A DNA stretch of 64,000 nt, taken from positions 26,655 through 90,654 of the forward strand of contig DAXG01000029.1 in assembly GCA_002506275.1 (NCBI GenBank). The letters are read 5' to 3'. Shown here one piece after another: positions 34,944 through 44,910 of this stretch. This DNA comes from Euryarchaeota archaeon UBA259. GTDB taxonomy: Archaea > Thermoplasmatota > Poseidoniia > Poseidoniales > Poseidoniaceae. Positions within the stretch are counted from its first letter, which is position 1; each line of letters opens with the position of its first letter. The notes beneath the pieces were generated by a model that made no database searches, had not been told where the DNA came from, and saw only the letters and a program-made list of their open reading frames with translations. The translations under genes were made by a program, and so were the position numbers.

Positions 34944-35519
34944 TCACTTTCGCATGGAGAGGAAGAGAGCACCAGTGAGTACAACGACTGCCACGATATC
35001 AGGAATGCCGTATATTCCTGTTTGAACAGGCTCTGACCAACCGTAGCCGGTGTTGATTTTGTATGCCTCCATCAAATTGATGCGTGTGTACCCATCGGTT
35101 GGACACAAATCTCCTGCTTCACACATAGAACCGAACACCGACGACCAAACACCGAAGAGGTTCAGCACCACGGCTCCGAGTCCGACCATGAGCAATCGTG
35201 CAAGGTTGTTGGATTTCTTTGCAACCCTCACTTCAGCGGCCACGGGTATTTCGGCTGACGGCATAGGAAGTGCCGTTACCGGGGCAATGTCGCCAATCAC
35301 TTCGATCAGCATGTCCGTAGGGGGAGCCACTTCTGTGATTGGAGCGGCGATGGCAGAATCGATGGATTGAGCGTCCCTCGGTTTAACTGGAGTGACTGGA
35401 GAGATTTTGATGCCGTAAATACGGTCAGCAAGACTCACTAAAACCGGGTCACCAGCAATTTCTTCAGGTGAAAAGTCACCCGCTAAGAGTTTCTTCAACA
35501 AGTCATTTGATGATGTCAT
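34944..35519 (-). CDS. Membrane protein, hypothetical
   Basis: This is a 191-residue protein with a cytosolic N-terminal part (LLKKLLAGDFSPEEIAGDP), a proline/alanine-rich linker (about 60-95), a transmembrane helix at about 105-124, a short extracytoplasmic loop with two cysteines (MCEAGDLC), and a second helix at about 170-187. The cysteines may form a disulfide outside. No family is recognised. It ends against the CBU_0592-like gene, so the two may work together. Confidence 0.65.
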   Translation of the reverse strand: MTSSNDLLKKLLAGDFSPEEIAGDPVLVSLADRIYGIKISPVTPVKPRDAQSIDSAIAAPITEVAPPTDMLIEVIGDIAPVTALPMPSAEIPVAAEVRVAKKSNNLARLLMVGLGAVVLNLFGVWSSVFGSMCEAGDLCPTDGYTRINLMEAYKINTGYGWSEPVQTGIYGIPDIVAVVVLTGALFLSMRK

Positions 35520-35591
35520 CTCTCGGCCTCCGTAAGTAATCGGGTGAAGCCTTCCTTCAAGAAGCCTCCTTCTCTATAGCCTTCGTCAAAA

Positions 35592-36254
35592 TCAAGCATT
35601 TCCTGCCTTTTCTACTTCTGCCCAGTCCTTCATGAATCCTTCAAGGCCTCGATCGGTGAGTGGGTGCTTCATGAGTTGGCGGAATGTCTTTGCAGGCATT
35701 GTTGCGGTATGTGCTCCGAGTTGGATGCACTGCAGCACATGAGTCGGGTGTCGTATCGAAGCGGCGAGTACCTTTGTGGTAATGTATGGATAATTTGCCC
35801 AAGTGTCCATGATTTCAGCAATCAGCGTCATTCCGTCATGCCCGGTATCGTCGATACGACCGATGAATGGAGATACATATGTTGCACCAGCTTTAGCAGC
35901 CATAAGCGCTTGAGCCGCGGAAAAGATGAGAGTGACGTTCGTGTCAATTCCTTCTCCATTGAGAACTTTAGTTGCTGCGAGACCTTCTGGAGTACACGGG
36001 ATTTTGATAATGACATTATCTGGAAGTTCTGCCTTTAATGCTCTCCCTTGAGTAATCATCCCCTCAGTGTCCATTGCAGTTACTTCTGCCGATATTGGCC
36101 CATCGCAAATCGAAGCAATTTCAGCGACCACTTGTTTGAAGTCACGACCACTTTTCTTAATCAAAGAAGGGTTGGTGGTCACACCATCAAGAATACCCCA
36201 TGCGGCAATTTCACGAATTTCGTCTACGTCGGCTGTGTCAAGGAAGAACTCCAT
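35592..36254 (-). CDS. Transaldolase (TalC / fructose-6-phosphate aldolase-like type)
   Basis: The protein begins [13 protein letters not shown], as the small transaldolase group does, which fixes the start at 36254. [10 protein letters not shown] is the substrate-loop motif, and KIPCTPEG and [11 protein letters not shown] carry the lysines of the class I aldolase barrel. About 220 residues matches the TalC/MipB subfamily. With the split transketolase downstream in the cluster, it gives non-oxidative pentose phosphate capacity. Confidence 0.92.
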   Translation of the reverse strand: MEFFLDTADVDEIREIAAWGILDGVTTNPSLIKKSGRDFKQVVAEIASICDGPISAEVTAMDTEGMITQGRALKAELPDNVIIKIPCTPEGLAATKVLNGEGIDTNVTLIFSAAQALMAAKAGATYVSPFIGRIDDTGHDGMTLIAEIMDTWANYPYITTKVLAASIRHPTHVLQCIQLGAHTATMPAKTFRQLMKHPLTDRGLEGFMKDWAEVEKAGNA

Positions 36255-36309
36255 GATGCGAGGATGTGGAAGGCACTCTTTCAAGTATTTGCTGTGAACA
36301 TTGGCTTCG

Positions 36310-36672
36310 TCATTCGTAGTCTGTGTATTTTTTCGAATTTCCTTTCGCCTTCTCTACGGGGTATTTGGCCCTGTTTTTCTCGATTTTGTTCTTCATGATC
36401 TCGACGGGATCGAACTCTAAAACTGAGCATAATCGGAGACAGTAGACCATGACATCGGCCAATTCATCGCTGATGTCAACGGTAAGTTTTGGATTATCGA
36501 GAATTTCTTCGATGCTTGGGTTGCTCCACTGAATGGTTTCATTGAGTTCGCTCGCCTCAATGGACACGGAAGCCATCAAATTTTTGACGGTGTGAAATTG
36601 CTTCCAGTCCCTTTCATTGGTAAAGGAATCAACTGCTTTCATCGTTGAAGCAAGTGTATCTTCACCCGTCAT
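36310..36672 (-). CDS. MazG-like nucleotide pyrophosphohydrolase
   Basis: About 120 residues of all-alpha MazG / RS21-C6 type: [11 protein letters not shown] gives the ExxE half of the metal site, and [14 protein letters not shown] gives the EXXD half. Such enzymes hydrolyse noncanonical or surplus nucleoside triphosphates. The start is ATG 36672. It sits between transaldolase and transketolase genes on the same strand, an arrangement that may just reflect tight packing. Confidence 0.85.
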   Translation of the reverse strand: MTGEDTLASTMKAVDSFTNERDWKQFHTVKNLMASVSIEASELNETIQWSNPSIEEILDNPKLTVDISDELADVMVYCLRLCSVLEFDPVEIMKNKIEKNRAKYPVEKAKGNSKKYTDYE

Positions 36673-36714
36673 GAGTTGCACTCGGTGCATCTCGCTAATG
36701 TAACTTCAGCACTT

Positions 36715-37653
36715 TCACTTTCGTGAGATTGCTTTCTTCGCAGCCTCGGCAATGTACTTTGCTGATAACTTCATGACGTCTAACATTTCGTCGGCTTGAC
36801 CTGATTCTCCGAATCGGTCGGGCACACCGACCATTTCGAGAGGAGCGAATGCATTGGCAACAAGGTGTTCGGCAACCGCACTTCCTAGGCCACCGATGAC
36901 GTTGTGGTCTTCAGCAGTCACGAGTGCCCCGCATCGTTCGACCATTTGGTCGACAAGAGCGCCATCAAGTGGCTTGAGCGTGTGCATGTCGATAACACTT
37001 GCATTGATGCCCTCTTCAATCAACATCTCTGCAGCCTTGAGCGATTCAGAAACCAAAACTCCACATGCGATTATGGCAACATCATTTCCGTCTTTCAATT
37101 CGATTCCTTTACCGATTTGAATGGACTCAGGGTCAACATCGTCGTACAAGACGGGGGTCTTGTTACGAGCAGTTCTCATGTAGGATGGTGAATTCGTTTC
37201 GGCCAGTCGTGCGGTGAGAATGCGAGTGCTTACGTCATCGCATGGGTGAAGAACAGTTACGTTTGGCAGAGTCCGGAATACGGCCAGGTCTTCGATGGAT
37301 TGGGCAGATGAACCATCTGTACCCGTGTGGGTTCCACCGTGACTTCCACAAAGGTGAACTGCCAAATTTGGACGTGCAACTCCGTTTCTCATTTGCTCGA
37401 AGGCGCGTTCGGTGAATATAGCGAACGTACTGGCGAATGGAATATATCCAGAAGCAGCCATACCTGCACCAACCAACAGCATGTTTTGTTCGCCGATACC
37501 GCAGGATACAGTTCGTTCTGGGTGAGCCTTTCGGAAATGCAGAGACTTGGTGGATTTACCTAAATCCGCTTCTAGAACAACCACTTTCGGATTGTCCGCG
37601 AGGTCGAGGAGTGCTTGGCCGTAGCCGTCACGTGTTGCTGCCATCCGTGTCAT
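36715..37653 (-). CDS. Transketolase, C-terminal (pyrimidine-binding and C) half
   Basis: Transketolase is split in archaea. This half has EADLGKSTKS, RTVSCGIGEQNMLLVGAGMA (the TPP-pyrimidine glutamate E in GEQNM), FATFTE-like loops and the C domain, where GVLVSESLKAAEML and the GALVTAEDHNVIGGLG segment are conserved. It starts at ATG 37653, overlapping the stop of the N-terminal half (ATGA), so the two subunits are made in register. Length about 312 is normal. Confidence 0.94.
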   Translation of the reverse strand: MTRMAATRDGYGQALLDLADNPKVVVLEADLGKSTKSLHFRKAHPERTVSCGIGEQNMLLVGAGMAASGYIPFASTFAIFTERAFEQMRNGVARPNLAVHLCGSHGGTHTGTDGSSAQSIEDLAVFRTLPNVTVLHPCDDVSTRILTARLAETNSPSYMRTARNKTPVLYDDVDPESIQIGKGIELKDGNDVAIIACGVLVSESLKAAEMLIEEGINASVIDMHTLKPLDGALVDQMVERCGALVTAEDHNVIGGLGSAVAEHLVANAFAPLEMVGVPDRFGESGQADEMLDVMKLSAKYIAEAAKKAISRK

Positions 37654-38483
37654 GCTTCCACCTCTCCAAGTTCGACCATGGCTTGATGGAATTGTTCGTC
37701 GTTTGGTGCAGCACCATGGAACGAAGGATTGTTCTCCATGTAGGATATACCTGCGCCCTTGATGGTGTGGGCAATAAGAATTGACGGTCCGTTGCAATTT
37801 TCAGGCGCTTCAAGGAAATCTAAACCTTCCATGACTTGAGTCATATCGTGGCCATCAATTTCTTTGACGTTCCATCCAAATGCCTTCCACTTTGCTGGGA
37901 TGTCAAACATTCGCATTTGTTCTTCACAGAAATCATCGTTTTGTATTCGGTTTCGGTCAAGAATGACTTTGAGATTACCGAGTTCATGATGTGCAGCAGC
38001 CATTGCTGCCTCCCATACGCTGCCTTCCTGCATTTCTCCATCACCAATCATGACGAAAGCTCTACGTTCGCTGGCATCGAGTCGAGCAGCAGTAGCACAT
38101 CCCATTCCAAACGACAGCCCCATTCCAAGAGAACCTGCAGAGAAATCGACTCCAGGGCACCATTTCATGTCGACGTGACCTTGGCAAACTCCGCCGAGGA
38201 CGCGGTATGATTTGAGGTCTTCATGGGAGATAAAACCCATTTCTGCTAAGATCGCGTACATCCCTGGAGATGCGTGACCCTTTGAGAGGATAAATCGATC
38301 TCGGTCCTCCCAATCTGGTTGGTCGGGACGAACTCGCATCCGTGTCGCATAGAGTGCAGATATGAGGTCAATCTCCGAGAGTGAACCACCAGGATGGCCC
38401 GCTTGAGCACGGTGAACCATTTTGACAATTTCAACACGGCATTTCCGTGCAATTTCTTCTAATTCACTGATGGACTTGGACAT
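37650..38483 (-). CDS. Transketolase, N-terminal (TPP-binding) half
   Basis: The thiamine pyrophosphate fold is evident: HRAQAGHPGGSLSEIDLI near the start, LSKGHASPGMYA, and the diphosphate-binding motif VMIGDGEMQEGSVWEA, followed by DRNRIQNDD. It pairs with the adjacent C-terminal half to form an active transketolase moving two-carbon ketol units. The start is ATG 38483. It lies downstream of the OPT transporter gene with an 81-base gap. Confidence 0.95.
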   Translation of the reverse strand: MSKSISELEEIARKCRVEIVKMVHRAQAGHPGGSLSEIDLISALYATRMRVRPDQPDWEDRDRFILSKGHASPGMYAILAEMGFISHEDLKSYRVLGGVCQGHVDMKWCPGVDFSAGSLGMGLSFGMGCATAARLDASERRAFVMIGDGEMQEGSVWEAAMAAAHHELGNLKVILDRNRIQNDDFCEEQMRMFDIPAKWKAFGWNVKEIDGHDMTQVMEGLDFLEAPENCNGPSILIAHTIKGAGISYMENNPSFHGAAPNDEQFHQAMVELGEVEA

Positions 38484-38564
38484 TGGTTGACCCTCGTAAT
38501 ACTGTGCCTTGGCGGGAGACCTTTGATGGTTTTCCCTGCATTCGGATGGATACACGATAGGAAA

Positions 38565-40613
38565 TCACTTCAAGTTCCGGAGTCTGAAGGCATTCAAGAA
38601 TTTTTGACAAGCGTTGAGTACAATGATTCTCGATTCATACACAAGATTTCCACCTTTTGGCAACGCCCGGGTTGCTAACCAGATGAATACGGCTACAAAC
38701 CATCCAAAGAACATCAGCGAAAAGATATCTCCAAGGGTGGTAACCCCAAACAATTTGCTAAGATTGATATCGCTAACAACGAGTAATGCAATGAAGACTC
38801 CGAGCAACGATTCGCCGGCTATGAATCCAGCGCCGATGAGAACTCCACGATTTTCGACTTCTTTCGCAGCTTTTTTGGCAGCTGGAGACGGCTCTGATTC
38901 AAGAGAACCATCAATGCGAATATAGGCTGAGTGGAGGGCAAAATAAGAGATTATTCCACCGAGCATGATTGGAACTGAGAGAGCCAGCGGGAGATAGATT
39001 CCAATAGCTACACTCATAACAGGCATTTTGAGCACAATCAGTACGACTGCTATGACAGCACCCAACAGCACCATTTCGACGTTGAGACCTCCTCCGAAAG
39101 CCCCTTGGACAATGGCACCGATCAATTCTGCTTGTGGGGCAAACAACGCCTTTTCGCATCCCGGGTCCGAAGGTAACGGATTGATTTCGCAAGCAGTTTT
39201 TGAAATCCTGAATGCATTGTGGAGCAATTGTAATGTCGGGCCAATGATAATTGCACCGGTCACTACACCAATAATTTCTGCAGTTTGTTGCCTCCATGGA
39301 GTTGCACCAACCATGTGACCTGTCTTGAGGTCCTGCATGACGTCTCCAGCAATTGCTGCTGATGATGCAACGATAGCGGCAATCAACATTGTTGCCAACA
39401 TTAATTCTTGAGTTTGTAATCCAAGGAAGAAATCACCAACAACCCACACCAGTGCTACGGTGAACAGCAGTGTGGCGATGGTCATTCCTGAAACTGGAGA
39501 GTTGGATGACCCCACGACACCAGCGATGTAGCCTGCAACAGCTGCAAAGAAGAACGAAACTACTCCGAGGAATAATGCACCTGCCAGAGCAAGGATAAGC
39601 GAGCCAGTCGCCCACCAATAATAGAGGAAGGTGAGGATAACCAGTATCCCACAAAAGATCAAGACTTTATCCAATGGAAGGTCAATTTCAGTTCTTAGAA
39701 GTTCTTCTGAAGAGTCGTCTTTCTTGATAAGGGCTTTTGAAAGGCCAGTCAAGATGGTTTTTCGCATCGACCAAAGCGTGTAAACACCACCGACGACCAT
39801 TGCACCTACGCCCACATAACGGATTTGGGTAACCCAGATCATGGTGAAACTCGACACCAAATCGGGTGCAGGGGGCCATCCACGAAGGAGTCCGTACATT
39901 GGAACAAGTATAGCAAATCCAATGACACCGCCAAGGAAAATAAACGACGCAATGCGTATCCCAACGATGTACCCAACTGAGAGCAGCGCAACTGAAAGGT
40001 CGATACCAGCGGAAAATCGAGTACCCAGAAATTCCCAAGCGGCTTCGACTTTGTGGTGAGTCACCTCAAAGCCCTTCACCATCAGTCCGTAGATTGCCCC
40101 AATGGCAAGGGCGTAGAGAATGGCTAATGCTCCTTCACCGCCTTCTTCTCCCGCAACGAGGACTTCGCGGCATGCCACACCTTCTGGGTACGGTAAAGCT
40201 TCTTCGACAATGAACAACCGACGCAAAGCGATGGTGAACATGGTCCCTAATAATCCGCCAAGAAGTGCAATAATCATGGTGTCGAGCCATTGAATTTCTT
40301 GCCAAATCCCGATGACCAAGAGAGCGGGAACGGTAAAAATAATTCCGGCAGCCAAAGATTCACCTGCGCTGGCCATGGTCTGCACAGCGTTGTTCTCAAG
40401 TATGGACACATCTTGGAACAATGTCCGTAGAATTATCATTGACATTACTGCAGCAGGAATGCTTGCAGATACTGTCATTCCCGCATACAATCCAAGATAG
40501 GCGTTGGCAGCGGTCATGAGAATTCCAAGAACAATTCCAACAACAACGACACGTAAAGTAAGTTCTTTCGGAGACTCTGAGGCTGGGATGTAAGGCTCAC
40601 CCAAATCGCTCAT
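38565..40613 (-). CDS. OPT-family transporter
   Basis: This is a 682-residue membrane protein with about 14-16 hydrophobic segments. It shows the oligopeptide transporter family pattern: an N-terminal SPKELTLRVVVVGIVLG, NAYLGLYAGMTVSASIPAAV, then ENNAVQTMASAGESLAAGIIFTVPAL. Members import small peptides or metal-chelator complexes using the proton gradient. The substrate is unknown. A marine heterotroph would use it for peptides, in line with the lifestyle suggested for Marine Group II. Confidence 0.93.
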   Translation of the reverse strand: MSDLGEPYIPASESPKELTLRVVVVGIVLGILMTAANAYLGLYAGMTVSASIPAAVMSMIILRTLFQDVSILENNAVQTMASAGESLAAGIIFTVPALLVIGIWQEIQWLDTMIIALLGGLLGTMFTIALRRLFIVEEALPYPEGVACREVLVAGEEGGEGALAILYALAIGAIYGLMVKGFEVTHHKVEAAWEFLGTRFSAGIDLSVALLSVGYIVGIRIASFIFLGGVIGFAILVPMYGLLRGWPPAPDLVSSFTMIWVTQIRYVGVGAMVVGGVYTLWSMRKTILTGLSKALIKKDDSSEELLRTEIDLPLDKVLIFCGILVILTFLYYWWATGSLILALAGALFLGVVSFFFAAVAGYIAGVVGSSNSPVSGMTIATLLFTVALVWVVGDFFLGLQTQELMLATMLIAAIVASSAAIAGDVMQDLKTGHMVGATPWRQQTAEIIGVVTGAIIIGPTLQLLHNAFRISKTACEINPLPSDPGCEKALFAPQAELIGAIVQGAFGGGLNVEMVLLGAVIAVVLIVLKMPVMSVAIGIYLPLALSVPIMLGGIISYFALHSAYIRIDGSLESEPSPAAKKAAKEVENRGVLIGAGFIAGESLLGVFIALLVVSDINLSKLFGVTTLGDIFSLMFFGWFVAVFIWLATRALPKGGNLVYESRIIVLNACQKFLNAFRLRNLK

Positions 40614-40709
40614 GGACCCTCGAACCCGAAGCAGTTGTTCAATTCATCGCTTGACTCGAAAGGGAAGACCACCATTATTATCATAAGTCCGCCATGGTAC
40701 CAACAACCG

Positions 40710-40723
40710 CCTACGCAAGTAGG
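40710..40723 (+). promoter_or_regulatory. Hairpin with GCAA tetraloop over the ATPase ribosome-binding site
   Basis: CCTAC (40710-40714) and GTAGG (40719-40723) form a perfect stem around GCAA, a GNRA tetraloop. The 3' arm runs into GGTGGGG, the likely Shine-Dalgarno of the GTG start at 40738. If the RNA folds this way, it could limit translation of the ATPase. Only the pairing is seen; regulation is inferred. Confidence 0.4.
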
Positions 40724-40737
40724 TGGGGTGTATTTTC

Positions 40738-43635
40738 GTGAATACTTGGCATGACTTGAATTCTGATGAAACACTTCACAATCTCGACACCAACACCGAT
40801 GGTTTATCCAATAGTGAAGTACAGAGTCGTCGTGAAAAATACGGTAGGAATAAACTCAAAGAGCCGGAAAAAAAATCGGCAATACTCAGGTTTCTCTCTC
40901 AATACAACGACCCGTTGAATTACTTGTTAATTGGTGCGGCTCTCATTGCGCTTGCCATCAAGCCCGACCATCCTGGGGATGCGATTTTTATCTTCATAGT
41001 ACTCACAGCGAACGCTACTTTTGGATACTGGCAGGAAGGGCAAGCTGAACAAGCCATGGATGCATTGAAACAAATGGCTGTTTCGACATGCGTCGTCATA
41101 CGCGAAGGTATCGAATGGTCCATTCCGACTCCGGATTTAGTTCCAGGAGATGTTGTCAAGCTTGAGGAAGGTTTGAATGTTCCAGCCGATATACGAATTA
41201 TTGAATCGTATCAGTGTAAAATTGACGAGTCATCACTTACAGGTGAGTCGAACAGTATTCTCAAATCAACCGACTCTCTACCAGCAACTACGCTCTTGGC
41301 TGACCGCAACAACATGGCTTACATGGGGACATGTGTATCGACCGGTCGTGCAATTGGTATTGTCGTCGAAACAGGAATGCAGACTGAGCTTGGCCGTATT
41401 GCGAGCAACATTGTCGACACTGAAACACCGAAAACCCCGTTGGAGATGAAACTGGAGTCACTTGGCCGCTTTTTAGGTTTCATTGCCTTGGTCGTGGCCG
41501 TTCTTTTGGTTTCGATTGAACTCATCATTGCTTACGGAGTGGCAGAAGATAATCTTTGGGAAGTGGCTGTCGACCAATTCATCATAGCCATCGCCATTTT
41601 CGTTGCGATTGTACCCGAAGGATTACCTATTATTTTGGTCATTACGCTTGCTTTAGGGATGCGGAACATGGCTCGTCACAAGGCCATTATTCGTCGTATG
41701 AAGGCAGTTGAAACACTCGGCTCAACAACTGTAATATGCTCGGATAAAACCGGTACACTCACTAAAAATCAAATGACGGTACGTCAATTTAGTTCGACCT
41801 ATGGGACGTTCACCGTATCTGGAGAGGGTTTCAAACCAGTAGGCAACCTTTCGTTGGACGGCACGGAAGTAACCAATGAAGGAATGGGTGATTTGCAAAG
41901 CGATTTGGCGTTCCGACTTTCGGCAGCCTGCCTCTCTTTGTGTCACAATTCTCAAATTTCGAAAGTTGACGGCCAATGGCAAGCTATTGGTGACCCAACC
42001 GATTCTGCATGTGCAGTACTGGGATGGAAAATAAACGGTGATGTTCGAAAATTCTCTCAACGCCATTCTCGAATTCACGAGTTCTTTTTTGATACAACAC
42101 GTAAGCGTATGTCCGTGATCCATGAATATGAAGGCGAACGCTGGGTCTTTTCCAAAGGTGGGGCTGGAGGATACGTCCCTCTCGTGGAATGGAAAGTTGT
42201 TGATGGTGAGATTGTCCCAATTACCCCTGAGGACTTTGAAAAAGCATCGAATGCGAACAAGGAAATGGCAAATCAAGCCATGAGAGTTCTTGCCCTCTGT
42301 GCTCGTCGCCTTGATGATGACGAAGACATCCATGATGTCAACGTGGTCGAATCGAGTTTTATTTTCCTCGGACTGGTCGGAATCATGGACCCGCCACGGT
42401 CTGAAGTGAAGGATGCGATTGCCACTTGCCAGAAAGCCGGAATACGCGTCAAGATGATTACCGGTGATCAACAGTACACTGCTGAAGCAATCGGTAAAGA
42501 ACTCAACATCACTGAAGGCGGTATCCCACCAATCAACGGGGCAGCATTGGCTTCGATGAGCGACGAAGCATTAGCCGAAGCGGCCACACAAGCCAGTATT
42601 TTCTCTCGTGTGACCCCTGAACAAAAAATGCGTATCGTTTCCGGTTTGCAGGAACGTGGTGAAATTGTGGCCATGACCGGTGACGGAGTGAACGACGCAC
42701 CTGCCCTGTCACGGGCTAACATCGGCATTGCTATGGGCATTGCAGGTACGGATGTGGCGAAAGATGCCGCAGACATGGTGCTCCAAGACGATAACTTTGC
42801 GAACATTGTCCATGCAGTTGAAGAAGGGCGTAAGATTTACCAAAACATACGTAACTTCGTCCGTTACCAAGTTTCAACCAATGTTGCTGCAGTTGCACTC
42901 ATTGTTCTTTCCACACTTGTATTGCCTTGGGAGTTGCCACTTACCGCAACCCAGATTTTGGTCATTAACATCCTCATGGATGGTCCACCCGCTGTTGCTT
43001 TGGGCGTGGAGAAAAAGCATGGGAATGTCATGGAACGTCCACCTCGTCCCGTGAACGAAGGTTTGCCTAATTTCCGTGATGTTGCTCTTATTTTCTGGCT
43101 TGGAGCCATTATGGTTGCTGGCACTTTGACCGTGTTTTTCCTCGCCGGCGGCGGTCTTGATCCGTCCTCCTGCGATACGATTCCAATGACCGATGCTGCT
43201 ACATTCACTGGTTTTGATATCGATGCATGTCTTGCCGGTGATGCTACCGCAATGGCTGATGCTGAATCGTATGCATCGGAGAAATTTGCCTACGCTCAAA
43301 CCATGACTTTCTCGGTGTTTATTCTCTATCAATTGTTCAATGTCATCAATTGCCGTTCAAGTCACGACAGCGTTTTCCAACTCGGATTGTTCTCGAACAG
43401 AGCGATTAATCTGGCAATTCTCATCTCACTTGGTCTCCTGTTGTTCTTTGTTCAACTCTCGAATTTAACTCTACCATTTATCGGACTGGAAATTGGTGGA
43501 CTGTTACGAACGGTGACGCTAAGTTCAACCGATTGGATGGTTATCGCTGTGGTAGCATCTACCGTTTTTATTATTGAAGAGTTTAGAAAATTCATTGTAA
43601 AATCACGCTACTTTGCGGTACAGCAAGGATATTGA
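40738..43635 (+). CDS. P2-type cation-transporting ATPase (Ca2+/PMR1-like)
   Basis: The phosphorylation motif DKTGTLT, the SSLTGES actuator loop and the TGDGVNDAPAL hinge are intact. The membrane helix IVPEGLPIILV and the later NILMDGPPAVALGVE fit the Ca2+/Mn2+ (PMR1-like) group rather than Na+/K+ pumps, where the sequence would be PEGLLxxxT. About 965 residues with an N-terminal cation ATPase domain and ten helices. I use GTG 40738, preceded by GGTGGGG; a GTG at 40723 is in frame. The ion is inferred, not shown. Confidence 0.9.
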   Translation: MNTWHDLNSDETLHNLDTNTDGLSNSEVQSRREKYGRNKLKEPEKKSAILRFLSQYNDPLNYLLIGAALIALAIKPDHPGDAIFIFIVLTANATFGYWQEGQAEQAMDALKQMAVSTCVVIREGIEWSIPTPDLVPGDVVKLEEGLNVPADIRIIESYQCKIDESSLTGESNSILKSTDSLPATTLLADRNNMAYMGTCVSTGRAIGIVVETGMQTELGRIASNIVDTETPKTPLEMKLESLGRFLGFIALVVAVLLVSIELIIAYGVAEDNLWEVAVDQFIIAIAIFVAIVPEGLPIILVITLALGMRNMARHKAIIRRMKAVETLGSTTVICSDKTGTLTKNQMTVRQFSSTYGTFTVSGEGFKPVGNLSLDGTEVTNEGMGDLQSDLAFRLSAACLSLCHNSQISKVDGQWQAIGDPTDSACAVLGWKINGDVRKFSQRHSRIHEFFFDTTRKRMSVIHEYEGERWVFSKGGAGGYVPLVEWKVVDGEIVPITPEDFEKASNANKEMANQAMRVLALCARRLDDDEDIHDVNVVESSFIFLGLVGIMDPPRSEVKDAIATCQKAGIRVKMITGDQQYTAEAIGKELNITEGGIPPINGAALASMSDEALAEAATQASIFSRVTPEQKMRIVSGLQERGEIVAMTGDGVNDAPALSRANIGIAMGIAGTDVAKDAADMVLQDDNFANIVHAVEEGRKIYQNIRNFVRYQVSTNVAAVALIVLSTLVLPWELPLTATQILVINILMDGPPAVALGVEKKHGNVMERPPRPVNEGLPNFRDVALIFWLGAIMVAGTLTVFFLAGGGLDPSSCDTIPMTDAATFTGFDIDACLAGDATAMADAESYASEKFAYAQTMTFSVFILYQLFNVINCRSSHDSVFQLGLFSNRAINLAILISLGLLLFFVQLSNLTLPFIGLEIGGLLRTVTLSSTDWMVIAVVASTVFIIEEFRKFIVKSRYFAVQQGY

Positions 43636-43686
43636 TTTCTACGGATTCAACCACATCTTGAAAAACAGTGTGGAGCAGGAACAATC

Positions 43687-44901
43687 ATGTCAGGATGGGA
43701 ATCAACAGTTCTCGATGCGGGTTCCAATCCTGATTGGAAGAGTCTGTTACCAGAACTCGTAGGGGAATCGAAGACATGGAGCGAAAACATTCGACCCGTC
43801 GCAAACAAAATTTCCCGAGGTCAGCGGCTCAACCTAGAGGACGGTCTGCTTCTTTTCCAACATCCGAATCTTTCTGAAGTTGGCAGACTTGCCAATTGTG
43901 TCCGTACTGCCCGCTTTGGCTCCAACGCTTTCTTTAATTCCAACGTCCACGTTAACCAAACAAATATTTGTGTTTTAGCATGCAAATTCTGCGCATTCCG
44001 CCGCTCTAAGAAAGCAAAGGATGCTTACGCATTGGATGTCGAAGCCTACCTTGAAGATCTCGGGCAGTATGCAGAACATGTTGACGAAGTTCACTCCGTT
44101 GGTGGTCTCCACCCAGACTGGGGTATCAAGCACTATGAGCAGTTGTTCAAAGCTTCCAGAGAGCGTTTCCCCCATGTCTCAATCAAGGCGTTGACTGCTG
44201 TTGAAATCAAGCACCTCTCTCAACTCTCGGGCACTTCCTTTTCTGTTACGCTTGCGAAACTCAAAGCGGCAGGTCTTGGTTCTCTTCCCGGCGGTGGGGC
44301 TGAGATTCTCGATGACGGTGTCCGCGCCATCATCTGCAACGGTAAGGAAAGTTCATCTGAATATCTTGAGATTCATCGTACTGCACACGAGTTAGGAATC
44401 CCAACCAATTGCACTATGTTGTTTGGTACCATTGAGACCTTGGAACAGCGACTGATGCACATGATTCAATTGCGTGAAGTAAACGATGACACTTCTGGAT
44501 TCCAATGTTTTGTCCCTTATCCTTTCCTACCGGACCACACTCGTCTTCCAGAGGCTCAACTTGCAACCGGAAGTGAAATACTTCGCACGATTGCAGTATC
44601 ACGCCTCATGCTTGATACAATCCCTCATATCAAGGCGTATAGGATGAACATCGGCGATGAATTAGCCGAATTAGCACTTCAGTACGGCGCAGATGACATT
44701 GATGGAACGGTCCAAAAAGAATCAATAATGCATTTGGCTGGTTCAACTACCCCTTTGGATCACGACCGAATTCGACTTGCTCGTCTCATCACCGATGCTG
44801 GATGTGTCCCCGTACAGAGAAACACCACTTACGAACGGTTCGAAATTTTCGTACCACCGGAGCCTAAACCTCGTAGAGGATTAAAAATGGCTAGCCCCTG
44901 A
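43687..44901 (+). CDS. mqnE: Aminodeoxyfutalosine synthase (radical SAM)
   Basis: MqnE joins the enolpyruvyl group of chorismate-derived 3-[(1-carboxyvinyl)oxy]benzoate to adenosine, opening the futalosine route to menaquinone. The radical-SAM CxxxCxxC cluster site is CVLACKFC (about residues 97-104). SVGGLHPDWGIKHYEQLF, IKALTAVEI, GLGSLPGGGAEI and RTAHELGIPTNCTMLFG are the family segments that separate MqnE from MqnC and CofH. It is followed within 9 bases by mqnA. Confidence 0.93.
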   Translation: MSGWESTVLDAGSNPDWKSLLPELVGESKTWSENIRPVANKISRGQRLNLEDGLLLFQHPNLSEVGRLANCVRTARFGSNAFFNSNVHVNQTNICVLACKFCAFRRSKKAKDAYALDVEAYLEDLGQYAEHVDEVHSVGGLHPDWGIKHYEQLFKASRERFPHVSIKALTAVEIKHLSQLSGTSFSVTLAKLKAAGLGSLPGGGAEILDDGVRAIICNGKESSSEYLEIHRTAHELGIPTNCTMLFGTIETLEQRLMHMIQLREVNDDTSGFQCFVPYPFLPDHTRLPEAQLATGSEILRTIAVSRLMLDTIPHIKAYRMNIGDELAELALQYGADDIDGTVQKESIMHLAGSTTPLDHDRIRLARLITDAGCVPVQRNTTYERFEIFVPPEPKPRRGLKMASP

Positions 44902-44910
44902 GGAAGAGAG

